From: Mycolicibacterium alvei
GTDB lineage: Bacteria > Actinomycetota > Actinomycetes > Mycobacteriales > Mycobacteriaceae
Direction of reading: 5' to 3'
Length of the DNA: 64,000 bases
Assembly: GCF_010727325.1 (NCBI RefSeq)
Contig: NZ_AP022565.1
Span: 248,001-312,000, forward strand
Under the pieces are notes generated by a model. That model did no database searches and had not been told where the DNA came from. It saw only the letters and a program-made list of their open reading frames with translations. The first letter of the stretch is position 1, and each line of letters starts with the position of its first letter. The translations under genes and the position numbers were made by a program. Of the stretch, positions 1-8,529 are shown one piece after another.

Positions 1-774
1 CAGGAACGCCCACACATGCTGATCGGAGGTGTCCTTGATGCCGCGGTCGTGCAGATAGTGGTTGAACCGGGCCTGGTAGATGGCGTTCATCGGGCCCAGG
101 CCCATCGACACCGTGGGGAATTCCCAGAAGTCGGGCATCAGGCGCGGGTGTGGGTAGGACGGCAGGCCGCCGCCGGGATGACTGTGCTCCTGACGGAAAC
201 CATCCAGTTGGTCGGTGGACAGGCGGCCTTCGAGGAACGCGCGGGCGTAGATGCCGGGGGAGGCGTGACCCTGGATGAAAACCTGGTCGCCACCGCCCGG
301 GTGGGACTTGCCGCGGAAGAAGTGGTTGAACCCGACCTCGTACAGCGAGGCCGACGAGGCATACGTCGAAATGTGCCCGCCCACACCGACTCCCGGGCGC
401 TGGGCGCGGTGCACCATGATGGCCGCGTTCCACCGGATCCAGGCGCGGTAGCGTCGCTCGACGTCCTCGTCGCCGGGGAACCAGGGCTCCAGGTCGGTCG
501 GGATGGTGTTGACGTAGTCGGTCGACGTCAGCGCCGGAATCGCGACGCGTTTCTCGCGGGAGCGCTCGAGCAGGCGCAGCATCAGATACCGGGCTCGGGC
601 TGGGCCGGATCGCTCCAGCAACTCGTCGAACGATTCCAGCCATTCCGCGGTCTCTTCGGTGTCGATATCGGGAAGGTAGGAGGCAACCCCCTCACGGATG
701 ACCCGTACCCGGTCGGGTTCGGCTGTGGTAGAGGAGTTTTGGGCCAGATCCTGGCGCACGAACTCGGTGGTCAA
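1..774 (-). CDS. aceE: Pyruvate dehydrogenase E1 component, homodimeric type (5' part)
   Basis: AceE decarboxylates pyruvate with thiamine diphosphate and passes the acetyl group to lipoylated DlaT, whose gene lies at 36932-38674. Only the first 258 codons are present; the gene runs off the left edge. The visible part contains the pattern [18 protein letters not shown], then [20 protein letters not shown] and the [21 protein letters not shown] block, all typical of the ~900-residue homodimeric E1. The start is a TTG at 772-774, preceded by AAGGAG (781-786, minus strand) with a 6-nt spacer. It is transcribed divergently from the lipoprotein gene at 920. The identification is secure; the TTG start is well supported. 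Confidence 0.95.
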   Translation of the reverse strand, partial: MTTEFVRQDLAQNSSTTAEPDRVRVIREGVASYLPDIDTEETAEWLESFDELLERSGPARARYLMLRLLERSREKRVAIPALTSTDYVNTIPTDLEPWFPGDEDVERRYRAWIRWNAAIMVHRAQRPGVGVGGHISTYASSASLYEVGFNHFFRGKSHPGGGDQVFIQGHASPGIYARAFLEGRLSTDQLDGFRQEHSHPGGGLPSYPHPRLMPDFWEFPTVSMGLGPMNAIYQARFNHYLHDRGIKDTSDQHVWAFL

Positions 775-919
775 CTTCCGCTCCTTGTTAGGCGGTAACA
801 ACTGACGGTGCTTGTGGCACCTCCTATCGTCCACCTATCTTGCCGCCTCCGGGCCGGTGGGGGTGGTGGTGCGTAAGTTACCCATCAGTTGCGTTGGGAA
901 CCGGTAACGTCTGCAGATC
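775..919. promoter_or_regulatory. Divergent intergenic region aceE / lipoprotein gene
   Basis: This 145-bp gap must hold the aceE promoter and that of the lipoprotein gene. The hexamer GGTAAC occurs at 794-799 and 903-908 and its complement GTTACC at 877-882, so the last two form an inverted pair 20 bp apart. A TAACGT -10-like element lies at 905-910, nine bases before the GTG at 920. No known regulator site is recognised. Confidence 0.3.
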
Positions 920-1492
920 GTGCCGGTTGATGGGCAGTTTGGGGCAAAGGCGAGGATCGCCGCGTGCGCACTGGGCGGTGCGGCGATGATCGCGATGGTC
1001 GTGGTGGGTTGTACGTCCGTTACCGGCGGTACCGCGCAGGGTGATCCGTCAGCCGCCCCCGTGTACCGGGCATCGGTGAAGGCGTCGATCGAAGAGTCGT
1101 CGTTGAGCTCGGTGACCCGAGAATCCGAACGTCAGGCCTCACTGACCACGCGCGCCGTGCACACCGTGTGCGAGGACCTCAGCACCTCCGCCGTCGACGC
1201 GGTCAACGCCGTCAACGGCTACGTCGAGGCGGTCAACAACGGTGGCGACACCGCCGCCAAGGCCGGCCCCGCGATCGACGGCCTCAACCGCAGCGCCGAT
1301 CTGGTCAGCTCCGGTCTGTCCGACGCGCTGTCTCCGGATCTTCACGCCGCCCTGACCGAATGGATCGACTCGGCGAGGGTCCTTGTCGCCGCCATTTCCG
1401 GCCATGTCGGCCCGGACGAATTCAATGCGGCATCGCAGCGCTCGAACACCGCTCGAGAGAACGCATTGACCAGATGCGACAAGGCTTACTGA
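920..1492 (+). CDS. Probable secreted lipoprotein, function unknown
   Basis: A 190-residue protein with a hydrophobic N-terminus ending in the lipobox V-V-G-C (Cys31), so it is probably lipid-anchored outside the membrane. The mature part is rich in Ala, Ser and Asp and mostly helical in character, with two further Cys (about 84 and 186) that could pair. No enzyme motif is visible. The GTG start at 920 has a TAACGT -10-like box only nine bases upstream and no clear ribosome-binding site. By position it corresponds to the gene next to aceE in M. tuberculosis (Rv2240c). Function is not known to me. Confidence 0.7.
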   Translation: MPVDGQFGAKARIAACALGGAAMIAMVVVGCTSVTGGTAQGDPSAAPVYRASVKASIEESSLSSVTRESERQASLTTRAVHTVCEDLSTSAVDAVNAVNGYVEAVNNGGDTAAKAGPAIDGLNRSADLVSSGLSDALSPDLHAALTEWIDSARVLVAAISGHVGPDEFNAASQRSNTARENALTRCDKAY

Positions 1493-1606
1493 CCGGTGGA
1501 TGGACAAACTCGCCTGCCGGACGTCCGCACTGATGCCTCGTCGTGCGACGATAGGGAAATACGAAGTCTTGAGAGAGGCTCCAGGACAGGTTAAGGAGGA
1601 CCGACG

Positions 1607-2041
1607 GTGGTCGCGGCGGGGACGGACTCAGGCCCGAACTACGCCCACATACTGGGCATCCATAAGGATCAGATAGTCCAGGAACTGGGTTGGGACGAGG
1701 ATAGCGACGACGACATCCGGGTCGACATCGAAGAAGCGTGTGGCTCAGAGCTGCTCGACGAAGATTCGGACGAGGTCGTCGACGTGGTTTTGCTCTGGTG
1801 GCGGGACGACGACGGGGATCTCGTCGATCGACTCATGGACGCCATCACTCCACTCGCCGAGGACGGCGTGATCTGGGTGGTGACTCCCAAAACCGGTAAA
1901 CCCGGGCACGTGCAGCCCGCCGAGATCGCCGAATCGGCGCCGACGGCCGGGTTGATGCAGACTTCGTCGGCCAAGTTGGGGGACTGGACGGCGAGTCGCC
2001 TGGTGCAGCCGAAATCGAAGGCCGCGGGAAAGCGGGGATAG
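1607..2041 (+). CDS. DUF3052 family protein
   Basis: A 144-residue soluble protein with an acidic segment near residues 30-37 and a further acidic stretch at 50-56, and a basic Lys/Arg-rich tail. The core (IHKDQIVQELGWDEDSDDD, and DAITPLAEDGVIWVVTPK) matches the actinobacterial DUF3052 family; the M. tuberculosis counterpart is Rv2239c. Start is GTG at 1607 with AAGGAGG seven bases upstream (1593-1599). Its TAG stop shares a base with the GTG of ahpE (TAGTG), so the two are translationally coupled. No function is assigned; the coupling suggests a link to peroxide defence, which is inference. Confidence 0.8.
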   Translation: MVAAGTDSGPNYAHILGIHKDQIVQELGWDEDSDDDIRVDIEEACGSELLDEDSDEVVDVVLLWWRDDDGDLVDRLMDAITPLAEDGVIWVVTPKTGKPGHVQPAEIAESAPTAGLMQTSSAKLGDWTASRLVQPKSKAAGKRG

Positions 2042-2511
2042 TGCTCGCTGTCGGTGCCCCGGCGCCCGATTTCACGCTCCAGGACCAGAACGGCCGACCG
2101 GTCACACTCAGCGCGTACCGCGGTGCCAAGGATGTGCTGCTGGTGTTCTTTCCGTTGGCATTCACCGGTGTATGCGAAGGTGAGCTCGGCGAGATCCGCG
2201 ACAAGCTGCCGCAGTACGAGAACGACGACACCGCGACCCTGGCCATCTCGGTCGGCCCGCCTCCGACGCACAAGATCTGGTCCGTCGAAAGTGGATTTCT
2301 GTTCCCGGTGCTCTCGGATTTCTGGCCGCACGGCGCGGTCAGCCAGGCCTACGGCGTGTTCAACGACGACGCCGGGTATCCCAACCGTGGCACATTCGTC
2401 GTCGACAAGGCCGGCAAGATCCGCTTCGCCGAGATGATGGAACCCGGTCAGGCGCGAGATCAGGCGGTGTGGCGGGAGGCGCTGGCGGTTTTGCAGTCCG
2501 AGCAGGCCTGA
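2041..2511 (+). CDS. ahpE: One-cysteine peroxiredoxin AhpE
   Basis: Thiol peroxidase of the AhpE subgroup that reduces peroxides and peroxynitrite in the cytosol. The 156-residue protein has the thioredoxin-like peroxiredoxin fold with PLAFTGVCEGEL, placing the peroxidatic Cys at residue 45, the same position as in M. tuberculosis AhpE (153 residues). There is no second Cys at a resolving position, consistent with a one-Cys mechanism that uses an external thiol. The GTG start overlaps the last base of the upstream stop, so translation is coupled to the DUF3052 gene. A short hairpin follows at 2521-2537. Confidence 0.95.
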   Translation: MLAVGAPAPDFTLQDQNGRPVTLSAYRGAKDVLLVFFPLAFTGVCEGELGEIRDKLPQYENDDTATLAISVGPPPTHKIWSVESGFLFPVLSDFWPHGAVSQAYGVFNDDAGYPNRGTFVVDKAGKIRFAEMMEPGQARDQAVWREALAVLQSEQA

Positions 2512-2520
2512 ATTTCCGGT

Positions 2521-2537
2521 CACGCCCTTGCGGCGTG
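2521..2537 (+). terminator. Short hairpin after ahpE
   Basis: CACGCC and GGCGTG form a perfect 6-bp stem with a 5-nt loop ten bases after the ahpE stop. There is no T-run. It lies just before the TACCGT -10-like element (2538-2543) of the tRNA gene, so it may end ahpE transcription or may be incidental. Confidence 0.35.
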
Positions 2538-2553
2538 TACCGTGCCTGCGACG

Positions 2554-2628
2554 GGGCGCGTAGCTCAGTGGTAGAGCTCTGGTTTTACACACCAGCGGTC
2601 GGCGGTTCGATACCGTCCGCGCCCACCA
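2554..2628 (+). tRNA. tRNA-Val (anticodon TAC)
   Basis: A 75-nt cloverleaf. The acceptor GGGCGCG (2554-2560) pairs with CGCGCCC (2618-2624), followed by discriminator A and an encoded CCA. The anticodon stem CTGGT/ACCAG encloses the loop TTTACAC, giving anticodon TAC that reads GTA/GTG valine codons. The T-arm has the usual GGTTCGA. A TACCGT -10-like box sits at 2538-2543, ten bases before the mature 5' end. Confidence 0.96.
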
Positions 2629-2641
2629 TCAAATCCCGGTC

Positions 2642-3139
2642 CTAGGACCACACAGCCGTTGCGCGCCGCAGTGCGAGCCGGCGGCCGAGCATGACGGTTT
2701 CTCCCCAACATGACGGGCTCTGCTCGGAGAACTTGAGGTTGACGAATCCGGTGAGGTCGGCCCTGATGACGTACTTCAACGGAACCGGGCCGGTCTTGGA
2801 TCCGTCGGCCGGGCAGCGCACACCGGGATTGAGGTGCTCACCGACCCACGCACCCTTGTGCCGGTCAGCGGCGGGGTCCCATTGCAGGTCCATCTGCCAC
2901 GTGCCCTCCGATTCGGGCGAGACCACGCGCAGGCACCGGGGGCCGCAATCGGACAGCGTCCAGTTGTAGGGTTCCGGCGCGCGGTCACCCGACGTCTCGG
3001 TGACGGTGTAGACGCCCGGTCGCGGCAGCGGCGGGGCCGGCAACGCCGGGGCAGCGGCCGGCGGGCCGGATGACTGCAGGCCGCCGAGCGCGAATCCGAT
3101 TGCCAGCGACACGGCAACCAGGACAATGGCGTCTTTCAA
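2642..3139 (-). CDS. Membrane-anchored protein of unknown function
   Basis: A 165-residue protein with an N-terminal hydrophobic segment (about residues 3-21) that acts as a signal anchor, then an Ala/Pro-rich linker and an outer domain of about 130 residues with four Cys. These could form two disulfides (SDCGPRCLR in the first half, VRCPADG and SPSCWGE later). I choose the TTG at 3137-3139 because GGAGG lies six bases upstream (3146-3150); a longer reading frame runs back to 3196 but has no such site. It converges on the tRNA-Val gene. No family is recognised. Confidence 0.65.
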   Translation of the reverse strand: MKDAIVLVAVSLAIGFALGGLQSSGPPAAAPALPAPPLPRPGVYTVTETSGDRAPEPYNWTLSDCGPRCLRVVSPESEGTWQMDLQWDPAADRHKGAWVGEHLNPGVRCPADGSKTGPVPLKYVIRADLTGFVNLKFSEQSPSCWGETVMLGRRLALRRATAVWS

Positions 3140-3202
3140 AGGGGACCTCCGCGTCGGATCATATCCGCGCGTGTCGGCGATACCCTGCGATACCACTCGA
3201 GT

Positions 3203-3595
3203 TCAGGCCCCGGCGAAGAACTCCAGGGCGATGCCGTCGGGATCGCGGAAGCTGAGCCCCGACCCGTACGGCGCATCGACGATCCCGCCGTGGGCGATAC
3301 CCAGACTGTCGAGCCGGTCCACCCAGGTCTGGAGTTCCGTACGCGACGCGCAACCGAAGCCGACGTGATCCAGGCCCACCCGGAACTCGCTGAAACCGTC
3401 AGCGGGAGCAGGGGTCTGATGTTGGTGGATGCCGAACAGCGTGCCGCCGTCCAGCAGCCACACCAGGTGACGGAAGCCGGCGTCGGTGTCCTCGTCGAGC
3501 ACCGGATCGGCGCCGAACAACCTGCGGTACCACGGGCCGCTGACCGCCAGATCGCGGACGGTGACCGCCACATGAGCGAGCGCCGGAAACGTCAT
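3203..3595 (-). CDS. VOC (glyoxalase/bleomycin-resistance) family protein
   Basis: A 130-residue protein covering one vicinal-oxygen-chelate module pair. Features are the N-terminal ALAHVAVTVRDL with a metal-ligand-type His, the middle GLDHVGFGCAS and the C-terminal FRDPDGIALEFFAGA with the family's final Glu. Such proteins are metal-dependent lyases, dioxygenases or binding proteins, and the substrate cannot be read from sequence. The ATG start has a GAGGAGG site a few bases upstream. It follows the MpaB-like oxygenase gene on the same strand with a 16-bp gap, so the two are probably co-transcribed. Confidence 0.85.
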   Translation of the reverse strand: MTFPALAHVAVTVRDLAVSGPWYRRLFGADPVLDEDTDAGFRHLVWLLDGGTLFGIHQHQTPAPADGFSEFRVGLDHVGFGCASRTELQTWVDRLDSLGIAHGGIVDAPYGSGLSFRDPDGIALEFFAGA

Positions 3596-3611
3596 TTTTC
3601 GCCCTCCTCAA

Positions 3612-4439
3612 TCAGACCACTCGTTTGCCGAGACGGTCACGGATCCGCATGTCCCACAGATAGATCTGATAGCCCAACAGCCATACCTCGTGCGGGATCA
3701 CGCGATCGGCGACCCGCAGGCCGGTCAACAGCCACTCGAAACGCCGCTGCTGATCGTCCGTCCAGCTCATCCGCATGTGGCTGCGGAACTCGGCGGGCAG
3801 GAACCCGGTGGTGGCGAACAGGTTGAACCGCCCGGCCGACAGGCGGATCGGCGCGGGCAGGAACGCCATAGCCGCGACCCCGTGCAGGTGCTCACGCACC
3901 GGTGGGTCGATCCGCAGATCCTGCAGCGACTGCTTCCAGTACGCGTCGAAGGCGTTGCGGTCCTCGGGCCACATCCCATCGCGCACTTGCAAGGTGGTGC
4001 CCAGCGTGCGGGCGTCGGCATAGACAGCGTCGGCGGATTCCTCGTCGAGCGGGCCGTAGAGGAACTCGTGCATGTCGACGTAGTAGCGGTACAGGCAGGC
4101 CGCCACCCACAGTTGCAGCCGGGGATCGAAGGCGTTGTAGGACACCGGGCTTGAGGCCCGTGAGCGGACCAACGCATGAACCTTGTCGATCTGGGTGCGC
4201 AGCAGCCTGCGGTCGGCGTCGGTGCCCATGGTGGCCGCGGCCAGATAGGTACCGGTGGTGCGGGCCCGCTTGAACGGATGCTGGTAGACATTGCCGCTGT
4301 CCACCGGGCTCTCCAGTACCCCGTAACCGACACCCGGGGACGCCAGTTGCATGATCACGTTGGCCGCGGGCAGCAGCGCCGCCGCCGGGTTGAGCAGATC
4401 GGTGACCCGTCGCGGGCGTCGTGGCGGACCCAGCCTCAT
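3612..4439 (-). CDS. MpaB-like oxygenase family protein (DUF2236)
   Basis: A 275-residue, mostly helical protein of the DUF2236 / MpaB / rubber-oxygenase family, which in characterised members binds haem and cleaves lipid-like substrates. Family signatures include [20 protein letters not shown], a run of helices around [16 protein letters not shown], and a C-terminal [14 protein letters not shown] segment. The M. tuberculosis counterpart is Rv2237. I start it at the ATG at 4437-4439; longer forms would run antisense into cobD. It is divergent from cobD with a 36-bp gap. The natural substrate is unknown. Confidence 0.8.
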   Translation of the reverse strand: MRLGPPRRPRRVTDLLNPAAALLPAANVIMQLASPGVGYGVLESPVDSGNVYQHPFKRARTTGTYLAAATMGTDADRRLLRTQIDKVHALVRSRASSPVSYNAFDPRLQLWVAACLYRYYVDMHEFLYGPLDEESADAVYADARTLGTTLQVRDGMWPEDRNAFDAYWKQSLQDLRIDPPVREHLHGVAAMAFLPAPIRLSAGRFNLFATTGFLPAEFRSHMRMSWTDDQQRRFEWLLTGLRVADRVIPHEVWLLGYQIYLWDMRIRDRLGKRVV

Positions 4440-4475
4440 GACGTCGAGTAGACCACCTTGTGAGACGCTGCCGGG

Positions 4476-5462
4476 GTGTTTGCGCCGAGAAGCCCGCGGG
4501 CGTGCCCGCCCATCTGGCACCGTCGGGCCGCCGGTATCGCCGTCGGGTTCGTGGCCGACCTGCTGTTGGGCGATCCACGCCGCGGGCATCCGGTGGCCGG
4601 GTTCGGCACGGGCGCAGCACGGTTGGAAAAGCTGATCTACGCCGACAACCGTAGGGCAGGTGTGCTGCACACCGGGCTGCTGCTCGGGGGCCTGACCGGG
4701 CTGGGCTGGGCGGCGGGACGGGGTGAGCGCATCTGGGTGACCGCGGTGGCCACCTATGTCGCACTCGGCGGAACCTCGCTCAATCGGGTGGGTGCCCAGA
4801 TGTCGACGCGGCTGCAGAACGCCGACCTCGACGGTGCGCGTGCCCTGCTGCCCTCGTTGTGCGGGCGGGATCCGGCCGCGCTCGATGCTTCAGGCCTGAC
4901 CCGGGCCACGGTGGAATCGCTGGCCGAGAACACATCTGACGCACAGGTGGCGCCGCTGCTGTGGGCGGCGATCGGCGGAGTGCCCGGGGTGCTGGTGTAC
5001 CGGGGTGCCAACACGCTGGACGCGATGGTCGGGCACCGTTCGCCGCGGTACAACCACTTCGGTTGGGCGGCAGCCCGATTCGACGATGTACTGAACTACC
5101 TGCCGGCCCGGCTGACCGGGCTGCTGGCCGCGCTGTGCGCACCGGTGGTGGGTGGTTCACCCCGGGCGGCGCTGCGCGCGTGGCGACGGGACGCGGCCCG
5201 CCATCCCAGCCCCAACGCCGGGGTGGCCGAGGCGTCGTTCGCCGGCGCGCTGGGGGTGTGTCTGGGTGGCCCGACGCAGTATGCGCATCAGCTGGAGATC
5301 CGGCCCACTCTGGGCGACGGGCGCATGCCCGAGGTGGCCGATGTGGCCCGGGCGGTGCGGCTCTCGCGCGCGGTGCAGGTCTCGGCGGCGGCGGTGTCGG
5401 TGCTGCTCGTAGCGGTCAGCGGCGCTTGCCGTAGCGGTCGGCGATCTTCTCCTCGCCGGTGA
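4476..5462 (+). CDS. cobD: Cobalamin biosynthesis protein CobD/CbiB
   Basis: Integral membrane protein that attaches the aminopropanol arm to cobyric acid to give cobinamide. The 328-residue sequence has the CbiB hallmarks [20 protein letters not shown] near the start, [20 protein letters not shown], and [22 protein letters not shown]. Several hydrophobic helices are spread along the chain. Start is GTG at 4476. The last 15 or so residues (Ser/Arg-rich) lie opposite the 3' end of the SURF1 gene: the two genes converge and overlap by 47 bp. CobC, CobU, CobT and CobS of the same pathway are elsewhere in the window. Confidence 0.92.
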   Translation: MFAPRSPRACPPIWHRRAAGIAVGFVADLLLGDPRRGHPVAGFGTGAARLEKLIYADNRRAGVLHTGLLLGGLTGLGWAAGRGERIWVTAVATYVALGGTSLNRVGAQMSTRLQNADLDGARALLPSLCGRDPAALDASGLTRATVESLAENTSDAQVAPLLWAAIGGVPGVLVYRGANTLDAMVGHRSPRYNHFGWAAARFDDVLNYLPARLTGLLAALCAPVVGGSPRAALRAWRRDAARHPSPNAGVAEASFAGALGVCLGGPTQYAHQLEIRPTLGDGRMPEVADVARAVRLSRAVQVSAAAVSVLLVAVSGACRSGRRSSPRR

Positions 5463-6246
5463 GTTCGCGGGGCGGTTCCTTCGAGGCCGCCTCGGCCGCT
5501 GCCCGTTCGCGCCTGCGCTGCTGCAACTCGGCGTAGACGAAGTAGCCGAGACCGAGCGGGGCGATGATGCCGAATGCGATCCACTGGATGCCGTAGGACA
5601 GGAACGGTCCGGCGTCGAGGTGCGGTAGGGAGATCTCCCCGAGCCCGCCGGGCTGGTCGGCGACCAGTTGCAGATACGACCCGGTGAGCGGAACGCCCGT
5701 GAGCGAGGCGATCTGCCCGGTGTTGATCGAGTACACCTGCTGTGCGCCGTCGTCGCTGCGGAACGGCGCCTTGCCCGGGATGAGGCCTTCCTGGTCCCGC
5801 AGACGCGCGGTGATCGACACCTGACCGGTGGGTGCGGCCTCGAACTCCGGCACCTTGTTTCCGTCGATCGGTTCGATGAAGCCCCGATTGACCAGCACCA
5901 CCGGCCCGCCGTCGACGGCGAACGGGGTGAGCACTTCGAACGCCGGCGCGCCGTCGACCACCCGCAGCCGGACCAGCACCTCCGCCTTGGGCAGGTAGTG
6001 CCCGGTGGCGGTCACCCGCTGCCACTGGGCATCGGGCGCGACCGAATCCTGCTGTGGCAGAAAGGTGGTCACCGGAACCGGGTCGGCCTGCAGTGAATGC
6101 GAGATCTGGTTGTTCTCCCGCGAAGTCGAGGTGTTCTTGCCCAGCTGCCACGGCGCCAGAACTGTGAAACACAGGTAGGCGAAAGCGACCACCACGATGA
6201 AGAACGCCACCCATTGCGGTCGTAGCAGGAAGGCCAGGCGTCGCAT
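5416..6246 (-). CDS. SURF1 family cytochrome oxidase assembly protein
   Basis: A 276-residue membrane protein with the SURF1 layout: a transmembrane helix near residues 11-31, a long extracytoplasmic domain, and a second helix near 220-245 (GIQWIAFGIIAPLGLGYFVY). SURF1 proteins help haem a insertion into cytochrome oxidase subunit I; the aa3 oxidase genes ctaC, ctaF and ctaE lie at the other end of the window. The first half contains the family's FLRPQWVAFF and the ATGHYLP/VLVNRGFI blocks. Its ATG shares one base with the TGA of ptpA (TGATG), so it is coupled to ptpA. Its 3' end overlaps cobD by 47 bp. Confidence 0.9.
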   Translation of the reverse strand: MRRLAFLLRPQWVAFFIVVVAFAYLCFTVLAPWQLGKNTSTSRENNQISHSLQADPVPVTTFLPQQDSVAPDAQWQRVTATGHYLPKAEVLVRLRVVDGAPAFEVLTPFAVDGGPVVLVNRGFIEPIDGNKVPEFEAAPTGQVSITARLRDQEGLIPGKAPFRSDDGAQQVYSINTGQIASLTGVPLTGSYLQLVADQPGGLGEISLPHLDAGPFLSYGIQWIAFGIIAPLGLGYFVYAELQQRRRERAAAEAASKEPPRELTGEEKIADRYGKRR

Positions 6247-6761
6247 CAGACTGCCGTTCCCCGGATTCCCCGCTCGGCCAGCGTCGCGTCGATCCAGGCG
6301 TGCAGACCGGGCAGGGACGACTCGATCACGGAGAACACATCCTCGAAATCCGTTTTGCCGCCGTAGTACGGATCCTCCACGTCGAGAGCGTGTGCGCCCG
6401 ATCGCGGGTCGAATGAGCGCAGCATCCGCAACCGGTCGGCCGTCACGCCCAGATCGGTGAGGATGCGTAGGTGATTGCGGCCCAGCGCGATCACCATGTC
6501 GGCGCCGAGATGGTCCTCGCAGACCTGGGCGGCGACGTGATCGCTGGGATAACCGCGCTCACCCAACACCAGACAGGCGCGGCTGTCGGCGCCGTCGCCG
6601 GCATGCCAGCCGCCGGTTCCGCCGCTGCTCACCCGGACCAGATCGGCCAGGCCGCGCTCGCCGATCTGATGGGCGAACATCTTCTCGGCCATCGGGGACC
6701 GGCAGATGTTGCCCGAGCACACGAACGTGACGTGCAACTGCACCTCCCTCGACTCAGACAC
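6246..6761 (-). CDS. ptpA: Low-molecular-weight protein tyrosine phosphatase PtpA
   Basis: Secreted-type LMW tyrosine phosphatase; in M. tuberculosis PtpA dephosphorylates host proteins. The 171-residue chain has the P-loop C-S-G-N-I-C-R-S (nucleophile Cys15, Arg21) and the acid motif DVEDPYYGG near the C-terminus. Two starts are possible: GTG at 6761, with GGGAGG six bases upstream and an 8-bp overlap with the ptkA stop, or an internal TTG eight codons later with its own GGAGG. I prefer the first because it matches the length of the N-terminus in M. tuberculosis. It sits between ptkA and the SURF1 gene in one operon. Confidence 0.93.
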   Translation of the reverse strand: MSESREVQLHVTFVCSGNICRSPMAEKMFAHQIGERGLADLVRVSSGGTGGWHAGDGADSRACLVLGERGYPSDHVAAQVCEDHLGADMVIALGRNHLRILTDLGVTADRLRMLRSFDPRSGAHALDVEDPYYGGKTDFEDVFSVIESSLPGLHAWIDATLAERGIRGTAV

Positions 6762-7431
6762 CGAGCACCTCCCGCAGCGCGGCGACGGTGTCGACGTGGG
6801 CATGTGCGGCGACGGCGGTGGGGCCGGCGAAATCGGTGGCGCCATAACCCCAGCCGACCACCACCGTGCCGATCCCGTGCTCGGCTGCACCCTCGACATC
6901 GTGCATCCGGTCACCGACCATCAGCACGCGCTCTGGCAGGGGTTGAAGTTGGGCCAGTGCGTAGGCGACGACGTCGGCCTTGGCCGCCCGGACCCCGTCG
7001 GGGCTGGCCCCGGCGATCACCTCGAAGTAGCCGTCGAGGCCGAAATGCTCCAGGATGCGCTGCGCGGTGGGCTCGGCCTTCGAGGTGGCGACCGCCAGCC
7101 GCACCCCTGCGGACCGCAGATCTGCCAGCAGTGCCTCGACACCGTCGAACAGGCGGTTCATCGCCCAGCCGCGGCTCGTGTAATCGGCGCGGTAGGCCGC
7201 GATCGCAGTGTCGGCATCGAAGCTCGCCTCGCCGAGACTCAGCGCCTGCAACGTCTCGTGCATGGGCGGGCCGATGATGCGTCCGGCCAGGTCGCCGTCC
7301 GGGACCTCGGCGCCGACGTGGGTCAGGGCGTGGCGGAAACTCGACACGATCCCGGCCGCCGAATCGGTCAGGGTGCCGTCGAGATCGAAGAGCACCAGCT
7401 GCGGTCGGGTGCGTTCCAGCGTGTCGGTCAC
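6754..7431 (-). CDS. ptkA: HAD-fold protein, PtkA orthologue
   Basis: HAD-superfamily protein with motif I FDLDGTLTDS (Asp16, Asp18), motif II VATSKAE and motif III/IV VLMVGDRMHDVEGAAEHG. In M. tuberculosis the matching gene (Rv2232) encodes PtkA, described as a tyrosine kinase acting on PtpA, with a long disordered N-terminal region. From the GTG at 7429-7431 this version is only 225 residues and lacks that region. By sequence alone it could equally be a phosphoglycolate-phosphatase-like enzyme. It overlaps ptpA by 8 bp, and the divergent cobC starts 75 bp away. Confidence 0.85.
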   Translation of the reverse strand: MTDTLERTRPQLVLFDLDGTLTDSAAGIVSSFRHALTHVGAEVPDGDLAGRIIGPPMHETLQALSLGEASFDADTAIAAYRADYTSRGWAMNRLFDGVEALLADLRSAGVRLAVATSKAEPTAQRILEHFGLDGYFEVIAGASPDGVRAAKADVVAYALAQLQPLPERVLMVGDRMHDVEGAAEHGIGTVVVGWGYGATDFAGPTAVAAHAHVDTVAALREVLGV

Positions 7432-7494
7432 GTACCCATTCTCCCGTATGTCGTCGGCGGTCGTCCGGATGCCCAGTTGAAGGCCTGTGACCAC

Positions 7495-7500
7495 TAGGGT
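7495..7500 (+). promoter_or_regulatory. -10 element for leaderless cobC
   Basis: TAGGGT fits TANNNT and ends six bases before the cobC GTG at 7507, so transcription would start at or next to the start codon. Confidence 0.55.
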
Positions 7501-7506
7501 CGTGCT

Positions 7507-8529
7507 GTGCCACACCCACCCCGCGCAGGCGCCCGCTACCACGGCGACCAGGCCGCATTGCCGGGCATGCTGGACTTCGCGGTCAACGTCCGCCCCGGTG
7601 GTCCGCCGTCCTGGCTGACCGATCGGCTCGCGGCCCGGCTGCCCGACCTGGGCAGCTACCCGAGCCAGGCCGATCAACGCCGGGCCGTCGAAGCGGTCGC
7701 GGCGCGCCACGGCCGAAGTGGGGACGAGGTGGCCCTGCTGGCCGGTGGGGCCGAAGGATTTGCCCTGCTGGCCGGACTGCGACCGCAGTTGGCCGCCCTG
7801 ATCGCCCCGTCATTCACCGAACCCGAAGCCGTGCTGGCCGCGGCCGATGTGCCGATCCAGCACGTGGTGCTTCCGTCTCCGTTCACCCTGGCAGGGGCTG
7901 ACGTGCCGGAGGAGGCCGACCTGGTGGTGGTCGGCAACCCGACCAATCCCACCGGGGTTTTGCACCGGCGCGAGGACATCCTGGCGTTGCGCAGGCCGGG
8001 CCGGCTGATCGTCGTCGACGAGGCGTTCGCCGACGGCATCCCCGGTGAGGCCGAGACGCTGGCCGGCGAATCGTTGCCTGACGTGCTGGTGCTGCGCAGC
8101 CTGACCAAGACCTGGTCACTGGCCGGGCTACGGGTCGGATATGCGCTCGGTGCGCCCGACGTGCTGGCCCGGCTCACCGCACCGCGCCCGCACTGGCCGC
8201 TGGGCACGCTGCAACTGGAGGCCATCACCGCGACCAGCAGCTCCGAAGCGGTGGCCGAGGCCGACACCGGGGCCCGTCGGCTCGCCGAACTTCGGGACGC
8301 GATGGTCGCCGGGCTCGATGCGCTCGGACTGGGTGTGGTGGCCGGCGAGGCGCCATTTGTCCTGTTCACCGTGCCCGACGCCGAGTTGATGCGAAAACAT
8401 CTGGAAAGCAAAGGCATCGCGGTACGGCGTTGCGATACTTTCGTGGGCCTGCCGGGAAACTATCTGCGTGCCGCGGTGCGTCCGGAATGGCCCGCACTCA
8501 TCGATGCCATGACGGAGGTGCTGCAATGA
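7507..8529 (+). CDS. cobC: PLP-dependent aminotransferase-like protein CobC
   Basis: Class I/II PLP enzyme of 340 residues related to histidinol-phosphate aminotransferase and threonine-phosphate decarboxylase, taken to supply the aminopropanol phosphate used by CobD. Visible motifs: [15 protein letters not shown], the PLP-ring Asp in [10 protein letters not shown], and the PLP lysine Lys201 in [17 protein letters not shown]. The GTG start has a TANNNT box six bases upstream and no Shine-Dalgarno sequence, so it is probably leaderless. Its TGA overlaps the ATG of the next gene (ATGA), starting a run of four overlapping or closely spaced genes. Confidence 0.9.
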   Translation: MPHPPRAGARYHGDQAALPGMLDFAVNVRPGGPPSWLTDRLAARLPDLGSYPSQADQRRAVEAVAARHGRSGDEVALLAGGAEGFALLAGLRPQLAALIAPSFTEPEAVLAAADVPIQHVVLPSPFTLAGADVPEEADLVVVGNPTNPTGVLHRREDILALRRPGRLIVVDEAFADGIPGEAETLAGESLPDVLVLRSLTKTWSLAGLRVGYALGAPDVLARLTAPRPHWPLGTLQLEAITATSSSEAVAEADTGARRLAELRDAMVAGLDALGLGVVAGEAPFVLFTVPDAELMRKHLESKGIAVRRCDTFVGLPGNYLRAAVRPEWPALIDAMTEVLQ

